A stretch of DNA of 64,000 nt from Pyxidicoccus parkwaysis (GCF_017301735.1 NZ_CP071090.1:9662001-9726000), one strand, 5' to 3'. Shown: positions 9,334-18,662, numbered from the stretch's first letter. Made by a program: numbers and translations. Notes: generated by a model from the sequence alone, not told the origin.

Positions 9334-10179
9334 TCAGTCCTCGTCCTCCTGCGAGTCCTCGCCGGCCTGCACGGTGGGGGTGCCGTCGCCGAGGAGGAAG
9401 GCGTCGAAGGCGGAGCTGGCCATGGACTGCACCTGCGCCTCGTGCTGCTTCAGCAGTGCCACGTTGGCGGTCGCGACCTTCTTGCCCGCCTCGGACAGGG
9501 TGCCCGGGTTGGCCTCGTTCTTCTCCATGGACTCGATGGCGTTCTGGAGGTGGCCGCGCGCCTCCTCCAGCTGCGTGCGCTCCTCGTCGGAGAGCGAGTC
9601 ACCCTCCAGCTTCTTGTCCAACTCCGCGAGCTGCTTCTCCATCGCCTCGCGGCCCTGCTTCATCGCGCCCTGGGCCTGCTCCATGCTCTCGGCCATCAGC
9701 GAGGTGTAGACGGTGGTGGTGATGGTCTGGAACTCGAGGGGCGACATGTCGTGCTTCTTGAGGGCCTCGATGTAGGCCCCGCGCACGTCCGCCGTCATGG
9801 TCATCATCAGGTTGGTGGCGTCCAGGGCCGCGCCGATGTTGGGCTTGTTCTTCCCCTCCTTCCCGCCGTGCTCCCTCTCGAAGGCGTCCGCCTTCTCCTC
9901 CAGGGCCTTGAACGCGGGCAGCGCCGCCTGGCGCACGGCGAAGTAGGCCTCCAGCCGCTTCGCGTCGAGCGCGAGCATCTCGCCCTCCGGAGGCGCCCGG
10001 AAGGAGCTGGCCTGGTTGAGCTTCGCCAGCTCCTCCCCCTGGGCCGCCATCTTCTGGGTGGCCTCGATGGTGCCGCCAAACGTCTTCTTCGCCATCAGGC
10101 CGAGGCCGACCACGGCACCCACGCCCAGCAGGAGGAGGAGACCACAACCCACGCCAACGCCGATGAGGACCTTCTTCAT
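9334..10179 (-). CDS. Membrane-anchored coiled protein of unknown function
   Basis: A 281-residue protein starting at ATG 10179 (MKKVLIGVGVGCGLLLLLG). One N-terminal hydrophobic helix (residues about 4-29) probably acts as an uncleaved anchor. The rest is charged and strongly helical with heptad-like Glu/Lys/Gln runs, especially residues 120-230 (EEKADAFEREHGG, EKQLAELDKKLEGD, EERTQLEEARGH). The C-terminus is acidic (EDSQEDED). I do not recognise a named family. It is convergent with terC, 24 bp away, and divergent from the MFS gene. Confidence 0.8.
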   Translation of the reverse strand: MKKVLIGVGVGCGLLLLLGVGAVVGLGLMAKKTFGGTIEATQKMAAQGEELAKLNQASSFRAPPEGEMLALDAKRLEAYFAVRQAALPAFKALEEKADAFEREHGGKEGKNKPNIGAALDATNLMMTMTADVRGAYIEALKKHDMSPLEFQTITTTVYTSLMAESMEQAQGAMKQGREAMEKQLAELDKKLEGDSLSDEERTQLEEARGHLQNAIESMEKNEANPGTLSEAGKKVATANVALLKQHEAQVQSMASSAFDAFLLGDGTPTVQAGEDSQEDED

Positions 10180-10332
10180 GTTCCGCTCCACGGGAAATGC
10201 ACCACGTTGCCTCCGTGCTAGCCGGGCAGGCACTCGGGGGGCAAGAGGGGGCCCGCTCCCCAGCCTCCCCTCCCGTGGACAGGAGTCCAAAGCGCGGGCG
10301 CGCGCAGTGCTTTCACGCTAGTTAGAGGGCCC

Positions 10333-11547
10333 ATGTCGGAACAGGCGGGAACGCTCGGGGAGGAGCGGGGTGCGCAGCGCGCGCTCTGGTCCGACGCGGG
10401 CTGGCGGCGGTGGGTGGTGGCCGCGTCGGTGGTGCGACTGAGTGGGACGATGGCGGCCTTCGCGCTGCTGCTCGCGGGCGAGGCCGCCACCGGCTCGTAC
10501 GCATCCGGCGCGTGGATGGCGAGCGCCTACGCCTTCGGGTCCGCCGCGGCCGCGCCCTTCCGGGGACGCGCCATGGACCGGCGCCTGCTGCCCGACGGCA
10601 TGCGCGTGCCGCTGCTGCTCACCTCCGCGCTGTGTCTCGCGCTTGCGGGGTGCTGTGTCGCGCGGGCGCCGCTGCCGCTGCTGCTGGGCCTGTCGCTGGC
10701 GCTGGGCGTGGTGCCCGCGGGGGTGTTCGGTGCGTACCGCGCGCTGATGCCCTCGCTCCTTCCGCCACGCCTGCTGGAGCCGGCCTTCTCCATCGACGCG
10801 GTGCTGATTGAGGTGCAGTGGATGATGGGCCCGCCGCTGGTGGGCGCGCTCGCGCTGGCGCACCCCGCCCTGGCCCTCGTCACGCTGGCGGTGTGCAACG
10901 GGACCGGCGCGTTCCTCAACCGCCGGCTGCCCCAGCGCGCGCCTCCCCCGTCCTCCACCGCCCCCGGCGAGCGCGTGTCGCTGGCGCCCTTCCGCACGGG
11001 ACTGCCGGCCCTCGTCTACCTCGGCGTCGTGTCCAACGGGCTGAGCTGGGGACTGGTGGACGCAGCCATTCCTCCGCGCCTGGAGCAGGTGGGCGCGCGC
11101 GCGGAGGCGTGGGGGCTCATGGCCGCGCTCCTGTCCGCGACCAGCGCGGTGGGCGGGCTGCTCGCGGCGCAGTCGCGCACGCCCGGCACGGACGCGGCGG
11201 CCCTGCGGCGCGGGCTGCTCTTCCTCGCGGCGTGGGGGGCCATGCTGATACCCACCGGGCTCATGGCGAGCTCCTGGGGCATCGCCCTGTGGCTGGCGGC
11301 GGGCGGCTTCTTCCTCGCGCCGCAGTCCGCGCTCTACATCTCGCTGCTGCAGCGGCGGCTGCCCGTGGACCGGCACGCGGAGGGCTTCGCGCTCTTCAAC
11401 GCGGGCTGGGCGCTGGGCATCGGCGCGGGCAGCGCGGCGGCGGCGGTGCTGCTGGACACCGCGGGCTCGCAGGTGGCCATGCTGCTGTCCGGCGTCGCGC
11501 CCATCCTCGTGGCGCTGGGGGCGCGGCTGTCGCGACACGCCCGCTAG
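10333..11547 (+). CDS. MFS transporter
   Basis: A 404-residue major facilitator with about 12 membrane helices. The loop between helices 2 and 3 (RGRAMDRRLLPDG) has the basic Asp-Arg pattern of MFS proteins. The internal helix GLSLALGVVPAGVFGAYRALMPSLLP and the second-half helices are typical of drug or small-molecule exporters. The substrate is unknown. Its TAG stop shares a CTAG palindrome with the stop of the opposing histidine kinase, so the two coding regions overlap by four bases tail to tail. Confidence 0.88.
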   Translation: MSEQAGTLGEERGAQRALWSDAGWRRWVVAASVVRLSGTMAAFALLLAGEAATGSYASGAWMASAYAFGSAAAAPFRGRAMDRRLLPDGMRVPLLLTSALCLALAGCCVARAPLPLLLGLSLALGVVPAGVFGAYRALMPSLLPPRLLEPAFSIDAVLIEVQWMMGPPLVGALALAHPALALVTLAVCNGTGAFLNRRLPQRAPPPSSTAPGERVSLAPFRTGLPALVYLGVVSNGLSWGLVDAAIPPRLEQVGARAEAWGLMAALLSATSAVGGLLAAQSRTPGTDAAALRRGLLFLAAWGAMLIPTGLMASSWGIALWLAAGGFFLAPQSALYISLLQRRLPVDRHAEGFALFNAGWALGIGAGSAAAAVLLDTAGSQVAMLLSGVAPILVALGARLSRHAR

Positions 11548-13841
11548 GCGCTCGCGTGCGGGGCCTCCGCCCTCGTGCCCGGACGCGGAGCGGGGGCTGC
11601 ATTCCCGAGCAGGCGTGGCAGGCGCACCATGAAGGTGGTGCCCTCCCGGGGGTTGGAGCGGACGCGCAGCATGCCGCCGTGCGCGTCCACGATGTGCTTC
11701 ACGATGAACAGGCCCAACCCCAGGCCCCGGCTGTCGCGCGCGTCCTTGCGCTCGGCGCGCTTCATCGGCTCGAACAGGCGCGAGCGCAGCTCCGGCGGAA
11801 TGGCCGGCCCCAGGTTGTGCACCGCGAGCGCCACCGTGCCCCGCGTGCCGTGCGTGCGCACCCGCACCGGCCCCTGCTCCTCGCTATGGTGGATGGCGTT
11901 GTTCACCAGGTTGGTGATGACCTGCGCCAGCCGGTCCGCGTCCCATAGGCCCCGGCCGTCGCCGCTGCACTCGATGACCAGCCTCCGCTCGGGATTGGCG
12001 AGCTGCACCTCGTCCACCACCTGCCGGGTCAGCTCGTGCAAATCGAACAGCCGGGGCTGCATGGGGATGCCGCCGCCCAGCCGGGCCTGGGTGAAGTCCA
12101 GCACGTCGCGCAGCATGCGCGTGGCGCGCTCGGCGCTGGAGAGGATGCGGCCGATGACCTTGCGCTGCCGCTCATCCAATTCCTCGCGCCGCAGCAGCGT
12201 GGTGGTGGCCATGGTGATGGCGGAGATGGGGTTGCGCAAATCATGACCGACGATGCCGATGAGCAACTGCTCGAACTCCGCGCGGCGCTTCGCCTCCTGC
12301 TCCGCGGCCCGTCGCTCGGTGATGTCCTGCATGGCGCCCACCATGCGCACCGCGCGGCCCGCCGCGTTCCGAATCACCTGCCCCCGGTCCGAGATGACGG
12401 CCCACGTCCCGTCCCCGCGCAGGAAGCGGTACTCGTCCGTCCAGTGACTGCCGCCCTCGTCGATGAGGACCTGCATGTCGTGGCTCACCCGCTCGCGGTC
12501 CTCGGGATGGATGCGCCGCGTCCATTCGTTGATGTCCAGCTTCGGGTGGTGGGGCAGGAGGCGGAACTGCTGGGCGGCCAGCTCGCTCCACTCGATGTGA
12601 CCGGTGTCGAGCTGCCAGTCGTAGATGACGTCGCTGGTGGCCAGGGTGGCCAGCCGGTAGCGCATCTCCGACTGGGCGATGACCTCCTGCGCCCGGTGGC
12701 GCTCGGTGATGTCCAGCGACACGCCGGCCACGCTCACCACCCTGCCGTCGGGCCCCAGCACGGGGGAGATTCGCACCTCCAACCAGGTGCCGGAAATCTC
12801 CAGGTCCAGGGTGAAGCTCTCACCGGCCTGAGCGCGGCGAGCGGCCTCGAGGAGGTCCGGCCGGTCCGCGAACACCTCGGAGGCGGAGTGGCCCACGAGC
12901 TTGCTTCCGTCCAGACCGGCGGCCTGCAGTGCTTCGCCCTCGCAGAAGTTGATGATGCCCTTCGCGTCCGTGGACCAGATGACGATGGGAAGCTGGGTGA
13001 GGATGCGGCGCAGGTGCTCGCGGACCTCGTCGCGCTCGCGCTCGGCGCGCTTCACCTCGGTGATGTCGGTGGAGATGCCGCAGATGGCCGCCACGCCACC
13101 CGCCTCGTCCGGCAGGGGGAACTTGACCGACTGGTAGATGTGGGGCCCGTCCGCATGCACGATGAGCTCGTCGGTGACGATGGGCTGGCTGCTGGCGAGC
13201 ACCTGCAGGTCACTGAGCCGGCAGACCTCCGCCATGTCGGGCGGCAGCAGTTCCTGGTCCGTGTGGCCCAGCACCTCCTCCCGGCTCTTGCCGAGCGACT
13301 GCCCGAAGGTGCGGTTGATGAAGAGGTAGCGACCGCGCGAGTCCTTCGCGTAGATGTCGGCCGGCGCATGGTCGAGGATGCCGAGCAACGTCGCCTGGCT
13401 GGCCCGCAGGCTCCGCTCGCGCTCGCGGCCATGCTGCGCCACCGCTTCCGCGAGCCCCACGTCGAGCGTCTGGTTGAGCATGCGCAGCGCGGCCAGCTCC
13501 GGCCTCCAGCCCGCCTCGTCGAGCACCTCGAGGATGGCGTCGCGCAGCAGGCCGTACTCACGCACCAGCGTACCCACGTCCACGCCCGCCGCGTGGCGCT
13601 CGAGGCCAAGCCGGCCACCGAAGGCCCGCGCCCTCTCCAGGTCATGCGTCACATGCGGCCTGCGCAGCACGTCCACCAGCGCGTCCACCAGGCCAGACGC
13701 GCCGCGCATCCGCGGCTCGCGGCCAGGCGCCCCCTTTGCCAACACCTCGCCCACGAGCGCCTCCCAGCGCCGGAGGATGTCCTGCCTCCGGGCCTCCAGC
13801 ACGTCGGGAAGGAGGCAGGGCGGTGTCGCGCAGGGGTTCAT
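11544..13841 (-). CDS. Soluble multi-PAS sensor histidine kinase with RsbRD-like N domain
   Basis: A 765-residue cytoplasmic histidine kinase starting at ATG 13841 (MNPCATPPCLLPDV). Residues about 1-190 resemble the RsbRD N-terminal four-helix sensor domain. Three PAS domains follow, ending in DITEVKRAE, DITERHRAQ and DITERRAAE. The kinase core has the phosphoacceptor H533 in GHDLRNP, an N box NLVNNAIHH, an F-box-like RLFEP and the glycine box GLGLGLFIVKHIVDAHGG. No membrane helix is present, so it senses an internal signal such as redox state, ligand or light through PAS. No response regulator is adjacent, as is common for orphan kinases in myxobacteria. Confidence 0.93.
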   Translation of the reverse strand: MNPCATPPCLLPDVLEARRQDILRRWEALVGEVLAKGAPGREPRMRGASGLVDALVDVLRRPHVTHDLERARAFGGRLGLERHAAGVDVGTLVREYGLLRDAILEVLDEAGWRPELAALRMLNQTLDVGLAEAVAQHGRERERSLRASQATLLGILDHAPADIYAKDSRGRYLFINRTFGQSLGKSREEVLGHTDQELLPPDMAEVCRLSDLQVLASSQPIVTDELIVHADGPHIYQSVKFPLPDEAGGVAAICGISTDITEVKRAERERDEVREHLRRILTQLPIVIWSTDAKGIINFCEGEALQAAGLDGSKLVGHSASEVFADRPDLLEAARRAQAGESFTLDLEISGTWLEVRISPVLGPDGRVVSVAGVSLDITERHRAQEVIAQSEMRYRLATLATSDVIYDWQLDTGHIEWSELAAQQFRLLPHHPKLDINEWTRRIHPEDRERVSHDMQVLIDEGGSHWTDEYRFLRGDGTWAVISDRGQVIRNAAGRAVRMVGAMQDITERRAAEQEAKRRAEFEQLLIGIVGHDLRNPISAITMATTTLLRREELDERQRKVIGRILSSAERATRMLRDVLDFTQARLGGGIPMQPRLFDLHELTRQVVDEVQLANPERRLVIECSGDGRGLWDADRLAQVITNLVNNAIHHSEEQGPVRVRTHGTRGTVALAVHNLGPAIPPELRSRLFEPMKRAERKDARDSRGLGLGLFIVKHIVDAHGGMLRVRSNPREGTTFMVRLPRLLGNAAPAPRPGTRAEAPHASA

Positions 13842-13975
13842 GCAAGCGCCTCCCCTCCAGTGGAGGTGTGCAGCCCGGGACGATGAGGGACGGGCATGGC
13901 TGTCACAATTTGGATACCTCCCAGGAGAGATGGGGGCTCTTCGCCCCGCTGTCGGAGCCGGGTGATGGCCCGCAC

Positions 13976-14001
13976 AGGAGGCGACCACGGGTGCGCCTCC
14001 T
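13976..14001 (-). terminator. Hairpin after the nuclease gene
   Basis: A perfect 8-bp inverted repeat, AGGAGGCG at 13976-13983 and CGCCTCCT at 13994-14001, lies just past the nuclease stop in the direction of transcription. It separates the three-gene cassette from the histidine kinase. No U tract follows, so termination is inferred. Confidence 0.45.
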
Positions 14002-14017
14002 CTCAGAAAGAGCACGC

Positions 14018-14512
14018 TCACCGCTGACAAGGCACTGGCGAGCAGGCGCCCCAGATACCCCTCCGCGCACGCCGGGCCTCGGCCTCCAGCGCCTCGAACT
14101 CGGAGCGCCGCGCGGTGCCCGCGGGCGGCACGTGCAGCACACAGGCATGGCCCCGCTCCACCAGGAGCGTGTTCACCTCGCGCCCATCCACGGACACGTA
14201 TGCGAGCAGCCGGCCAAAACGGTCCGTGCATGCCTCGCCGTAGGCCAGCGTCACCTGACGTCCCTCGACGAGGCCACGGTTGAAGGCGTGGGCCTCCGGG
14301 CCGAAGCAGTCCTGTCTTCCTCCCGTGCTCTCCGGCGTGTCGACGAGCAGGTAGCGGATGCGCTCGCCACTCTCGAGGAGGAGCGTGTCCCCGTCGATGG
14401 CCTCCGCCACCCGGGCGGTGGTGGGTCCACAGGAGGAAGCCGTCTCTCCTCCACAGGACAGGAGCACGGTGGCCAGCACCGCGAGACACGCCCACCGGCT
14501 CACAGCGCGCAT
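14018..14512 (-). CDS. SNase-like (thermonuclease) lipoprotein
   Basis: A 164-residue staphylococcal-nuclease-fold protein with a lipoprotein signal: the lipobox LLSC puts the lipidated Cys at residue 20. Catalytic residues of the fold are present: R53, D58 and E61 in IRYLLVDTPES, and R101 in DRFGRLLAYV. It should therefore cut DNA or RNA in a calcium-dependent way at the envelope or cell surface. Extra cysteines (C28, C69, C95 and near the end) may form disulfides. Its start lies inside the end of the lamin-tail gene (13-bp overlap), so the two are probably translated together. It is the last gene of a three-gene cassette. Confidence 0.9.
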   Translation of the reverse strand: MRAVSRWACLAVLATVLLSCGGETASSCGPTTARVAEAIDGDTLLLESGERIRYLLVDTPESTGGRQDCFGPEAHAFNRGLVEGRQVTLAYGEACTDRFGRLLAYVSVDGREVNTLLVERGHACVLHVPPAGTARRSEFEALEAEARRARRGIWGACSPVPCQR

Positions 14513-16425
14513 GAACGGTTCTCCATGCCCGGGGTTCCACGGTCCCCGAGGCCATACCGGGCCGCTGTGGGCGCGGGACAGAAGCTCCCCGCGAGGTCAT
14601 TCCGCATGGGGTCGCTCCGTGTCGGGTCCACCTGCGAGGACACGCCCGGCACCGCCGCCGTCGTCCACGTCACCGCGTCCAGCAACCGTCCCTCCACGGA
14701 GAGCCGGAGCATGCGGTTGCCCTCACTGTTCGCGAGGTTGAAGGAGAACGTGCCGAACACCGAGGGCAGTCCGCCGTTGACGGACGCGTCCTCGCTGCGA
14801 GCGATGACCGCCCGGCCACCTGCCCTCAATGACAGACACAGTGTCGAGGTGAGCGCCGTGCTGCTACCGCTCTCGTTGGAGAGGGTGACGCCGTTGAGGT
14901 CCACGTCCCTCAGCGCGAGCACTTCGACCCACTCGCCCGTCGCGTCCGCCACGGCGCTCGGGTCCGCCATGAATTCGGTGAGGACCAGTGAGCCCGAGTC
15001 CGGGACTCTCGATGCTCGGGCCTTCCCGGTCGACCGGTCGATGCAACTGTTTGCCGGAACGCCCGCGTCCGTGGTGCCTCCGTCCATCGTCCCCGCGTCG
15101 GGCCTGCCTCCGTCGGCAGTCCCTGCATCGGCCCTGACTCCTCCGTCCGTGGAGCCCGCGTCGGGTCTACCTCCATCCGCCGAGCCCGCATCCGCACGGC
15201 CTCCGTCCGACGCACCCGCGTCCGGGACTCCGCCGTCCGTGCCACCGCCCACCGTACACACGTGGTTCGGCCTGCCCGGTGTCCCCAGGTTGCCGCGTGT
15301 CCCGTAGGCCTCCGTGGCCCGGCACCATGCGTCCTGTGAGTCATTGCGCTTCGCATCCGCCATGGACGCGGACACCTGCGTGGCCACGCCCTCCTCGGCG
15401 GGCCCATACACAGCAGCGTCGATGAGCACGTCTCCCGCCCGCACCGTCACCACGCCACCCGAGTTGCGCAGGTCCACGCCAAACGTGGCCACGGGCTGAG
15501 GCAGCCCACCGTTGAGCACCGCATCCGTGCGACGTGCCAGCACCACGCGCTCGCCCGCCGTGAGCGACAGGCACGTCTTTCCCTCCAGCTTCGTCCCCGA
15601 CGAGTCTGTGCCCACCGTCAGTCCATTCAGGTCCACGGGCACGGCGGCCAGAAGCTCCACCCACTCGCCCAGCGTGTCGTCGCCGCGCGGATTGGCCATC
15701 ACCTCGGTGATGACCAGGTCCCCCGCGCGCGGCCGTACCACGGGCCTCGCGGTGGAAGCTCCCATGGGCACACAGGACTCCACGACGCCCGCGTCCCCTG
15801 TCGATGTGTTCGGAGGCAGCGTCGGGTCGCACGGTGCATTCGCCTCACCCGGGCTTCCTCGCCCCGGACCCGCGTCCTCCGCACCGGCTCCGTCACACCA
15901 GCGCTCCGGGTCATCATTCCCCGCCGAGTCGGGCACGAGCCGGCCGTCGTAGATGCGGGCCACTCCGCTTTTCGAGGGCGCGGTGAGCTGTACTTCGTCA
16001 ACAACCCGCTCGCCGCACCGCACGCCCAGCTTCCCACCCGTGTTGCCCAGTGCGCCGAGCGCATCTCCGTATGCGTGGTCCACGTGCGCGGGCAACGAGC
16101 CCTCGCGCACGTCTCCGAGCACGAGGTAGTCCCCAGCGGCCACCGGCACGTTGCTGGTGAAGAGATACGCCCGCTCCTGCGAGCCATCCGAGCGGGCCGC
16201 GTAGAGCGTCAGTCCATGCAGGTCCACGGTGGCTCGCGTGGGATTGTGCAGCTCGACGTACTCCTGCCCGGTGTCCGTCCCCACGGGGTCATTCAGGTAC
16301 TCGGTGATGACGAGGTCTCCGGCCAATGTCCCGGCGCATGCCTCGTCCACGGCGTCGTCCAGGGACACTCCTCCACACGCCCATGCGCCGAGCAGCACCA
16401 TCCCTCCCAGCACCCATCCCCTCAT
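14500..16425 (-). CDS. Lipoprotein-like protein with three lamin-tail domains
   Basis: A 641-residue secreted protein starting at ATG 16425. The signal ends at LLGAWACGG, an imperfect lipobox (Trp at -2). Three lamin-tail (LTD) beta-domains start at LAGDLVITEYLNDP, RAGDLVITEVMANP and DSGSLVLTEFMADP. Each carries the family's E(Y/W)VEL core and DLxGxTL strand. Between the second and third lies a linker of repeated DAG/DGG units. Bacterial LTDs are often joined to extracellular nucleases or phosphatases and may bind nucleic acid or surfaces. The overlap with the SNase gene and the HhH-barrel gene upstream suggest a joint surface task. Confidence 0.87.
   Translation of the reverse strand: MRGWVLGGMVLLGAWACGGVSLDDAVDEACAGTLAGDLVITEYLNDPVGTDTGQEYVELHNPTRATVDLHGLTLYAARSDGSQERAYLFTSNVPVAAGDYLVLGDVREGSLPAHVDHAYGDALGALGNTGGKLGVRCGERVVDEVQLTAPSKSGVARIYDGRLVPDSAGNDDPERWCDGAGAEDAGPGRGSPGEANAPCDPTLPPNTSTGDAGVVESCVPMGASTARPVVRPRAGDLVITEVMANPRGDDTLGEWVELLAAVPVDLNGLTVGTDSSGTKLEGKTCLSLTAGERVVLARRTDAVLNGGLPQPVATFGVDLRNSGGVVTVRAGDVLIDAAVYGPAEEGVATQVSASMADAKRNDSQDAWCRATEAYGTRGNLGTPGRPNHVCTVGGGTDGGVPDAGASDGGRADAGSADGGRPDAGSTDGGVRADAGTADGGRPDAGTMDGGTTDAGVPANSCIDRSTGKARASRVPDSGSLVLTEFMADPSAVADATGEWVEVLALRDVDLNGVTLSNESGSSTALTSTLCLSLRAGGRAVIARSEDASVNGGLPSVFGTFSFNLANSEGNRMLRLSVEGRLLDAVTWTTAAVPGVSSQVDPTRSDPMRNDLAGSFCPAPTAARYGLGDRGTPGMENRSCAL
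15057..15240 (-). repeat. About 30-bp tandem repeat encoding DAG/DGG linker
   Basis: Six or so in-frame units of roughly 30 bp encode DAGxxDGGxx decapeptides (DAGASDGGRA, DAGSADGGRP and variants) within the lamin-tail protein. Such Asp-Ala-Gly linkers are frequent in secreted myxobacterial proteins and probably act as flexible spacers. The array is likely to vary in copy number between strains. Confidence 0.8.
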
Positions 16426-16478
16426 GTCGGCAACCCTCACGTTCAACGACCGCTGTTTCACTGCACATCCACGGCGCG

Positions 16479-18560
16479 TCAGAACCGCGTCTCCACTTCC
16501 AGGTGGAAGAGATGGCGCGGCGGGTCCGGCGGCACACGGGCCGTGCGCGCGTCCTTCAAGTCGAGCACCCACGTGTAACGGGTCCGCGCCGTCACCGCGC
16601 GCAGCGCCCAGCTCGCGTCCACGGCGGTGCGCAACTCCTGCCGGAGCCGGCTTCGCTCGGAGAGGTCCTCGTCCTTCCACACCACGCGGCCCCCAAGCTT
16701 CACGGAATCCACGGGAGTGAGCCGCACCTCGAGCACGGCCTGTCCGTCATAACGGGGCTCCAGGGCATCAGGCTCCACCACTCGCGCGTGGCCGTACTGC
16801 ACCGCCACCGTCACGCCCTCGGTGAGCTCGGACCGCACTCGCGCGATGACACGTTGACGCCCTCGCGCGCAGGAAGTCGCTCCGTCCTCGGCATCCACCC
16901 CTGTATCCGTGAAACAGGCTCCCGAGCCGCGCAGCTCCACCTGGAGCGATGGTTGGAATCGCGGCCATGCGAGCCAATCCGCGCGGGCGGAGGCACGCAC
17001 CTGCATCGTGCCCGCTGTTCCCGGCTCCGTGCCGTCGGCCGGCAGCGTCCAGGCATCCACCTGTCCCCGCACCCGCCAGACACGTTCCTCGCGCTGGAGG
17101 TAGCGCACGCGAGCGCCCAGCTCGTTGCGCACGCGCAGGCCCTCCAGCGCATCCGGCCCGGAGGGCGCGCCACTGTAGGGATTGGCGAAGTCGCGCCCGT
17201 AGTAGCGCAGGGCCACCTCCAGCTCACGCTGGGCACCCGAGAGCACGGTGCGCTGGAGGGCCGCGAAGCCTCCGCCACCATCCGGTGCGGCATCGAAGCT
17301 GCGCGTTCCCTCGAAGAAGAGGTCCACCGCGCCACGGCCCCAGGCCGCATCGAGCCCGAGCGCGCCGAAGCCTCCGCCCGCCGGGTAGCGGGCACTCGGC
17401 TGGAAGTCGAGCCGCGCTCCCTCCAAGGACCACACCGGCCGCGCCGCCCAGCCCGTCAGCCCCACATGCGCACGCGGAGACACGGACAGCATCGCATTGC
17501 CTCCGCCCGCCCACTCACGGAACACACCCGGCACGGTGCGCGCCGTGAGCTTCTCCACGTGAGAGCCTGACAATGGCACCAGCACCTCCGGAGCCCGGCA
17601 CGTGCCACGCGGGTCCGCACACGCGGAGCGGTCCAGCACCGCGCTCCGCTTCAACGAGCGGTGCTGATACGAGCCAAAGCCCGTGAGTGACAGCGTCGCG
17701 CCCATGCCCACCGGACCGCGCACCCTTCCCGCGACGCCACGAAAGCCTTCATCCCAGGCGAAGTCGGGAGTGACGTCGGACAGGCGCTCCTCGGGCTCGC
17801 ACCCGGTGCCGCTGACGAGACACTCGCGCTCCAAGGCTCCAGGTGGCCGCACGCCATCGTCGGGAAGGAAGCCCTCCGGTGACGGCAACGACGTGGTGTC
17901 CAGTGTGAGGCGCTGACCGAAGCCCAGTCGGTAAGTGCCCGCCAACACGGAGGCACGCTCGCCAGACCACTGCGCGTAGAACTTCGGCAGCAGCACCGCC
18001 GCACCGGGCGCATCCACGACGAGCGCGCGCCGCGCCGCATCCCGACGCAGCATTCCCAGACGGCGACGTGCGAGCGAGACGAGAACCCCCGTCCTCACCC
18101 CCGCGACTCCAGAAGCGCGGACCTGCAATGCAGCGGGAGGCAGCAGCGAGTCCGACGCGGCGAAAGCCATCAACAGCCGCGCATCGCCCGTGAGCCGCCC
18201 GGGCTCACGCTTCACCAGGAACGACGCGAGCCTCCGCTCCTCTTCCTCCGTGAGCCCCGACACCGCTGACTGGGACTCACCGTGCCGGAGCAGCAGCGCA
18301 TCCACCTCCGCGTACGTCAGCCCGGGCAGTCCATACAGCGTGGCACGCGACGCGAGCCTCGGGTCCACTCCGGACCGCCGCAGCGCCAGGAGCGCCGCGA
18401 GCGTCTCGCCCGAGATGGCCCCCTCTTCCGCCAGCGCGAGCAGGTCCAATTCGCCCGCCGCCTCCGGCTCCACCTCATACGGCGCCGCCCGCGCCGGTAC
18501 CGCGAAGACCAGCCACCACCCCAACACCCCCACCCACCCCACAGCGAGAACGCGACGCAC
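16479..18560 (-). CDS. Outer-membrane beta-barrel with N-terminal helix-hairpin-helix domain
   Basis: About 693 residues from GTG 18560 (MRRVLAVGWVGVLGWW), which has AGAGGG upstream; a GTG at 18590 is the alternative. A signal peptide ends near PARAAPYE. Residues about 35-115 form ComEA-like HhH repeats (DPRLASRATLYGLPGLTYAEVDALLLRHG region, then GLTEEEERRLASF). The rest is alternating amphipathic strands with aromatic girdles and ends VETRF, the C-terminal Phe signature of BAM-inserted barrels. HhH motifs usually bind DNA. The lamin-tail gene begins 53 bp downstream. I infer an outer-membrane protein of a surface DNA-handling set; no name is established. Confidence 0.8.
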   Translation of the reverse strand: MRRVLAVGWVGVLGWWLVFAVPARAAPYEVEPEAAGELDLLALAEEGAISGETLAALLALRRSGVDPRLASRATLYGLPGLTYAEVDALLLRHGESQSAVSGLTEEEERRLASFLVKREPGRLTGDARLLMAFAASDSLLPPAALQVRASGVAGVRTGVLVSLARRRLGMLRRDAARRALVVDAPGAAVLLPKFYAQWSGERASVLAGTYRLGFGQRLTLDTTSLPSPEGFLPDDGVRPPGALERECLVSGTGCEPEERLSDVTPDFAWDEGFRGVAGRVRGPVGMGATLSLTGFGSYQHRSLKRSAVLDRSACADPRGTCRAPEVLVPLSGSHVEKLTARTVPGVFREWAGGGNAMLSVSPRAHVGLTGWAARPVWSLEGARLDFQPSARYPAGGGFGALGLDAAWGRGAVDLFFEGTRSFDAAPDGGGGFAALQRTVLSGAQRELEVALRYYGRDFANPYSGAPSGPDALEGLRVRNELGARVRYLQREERVWRVRGQVDAWTLPADGTEPGTAGTMQVRASARADWLAWPRFQPSLQVELRGSGACFTDTGVDAEDGATSCARGRQRVIARVRSELTEGVTVAVQYGHARVVEPDALEPRYDGQAVLEVRLTPVDSVKLGGRVVWKDEDLSERSRLRQELRTAVDASWALRAVTARTRYTWVLDLKDARTARVPPDPPRHLFHLEVETRF

Positions 18561-18662
18561 GCCGCGAACCCTCTGCACATCCGAAGCCACCGTTCCCTAC
18601 AGCGACTCCAATCCCTCACACCGTCCGCATCACGGACCCGGTGTCCAACAGCGAGACACGCC

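Noticed and set aside
13842-14600. In-frame 5' extension of the histidine kinase by 253 codons
   Set aside because: The extension runs through the SNase gene in another frame and gives Arg/Pro/His-rich sequence. The ATG at 13841 begins the recognisable N-terminal domain.
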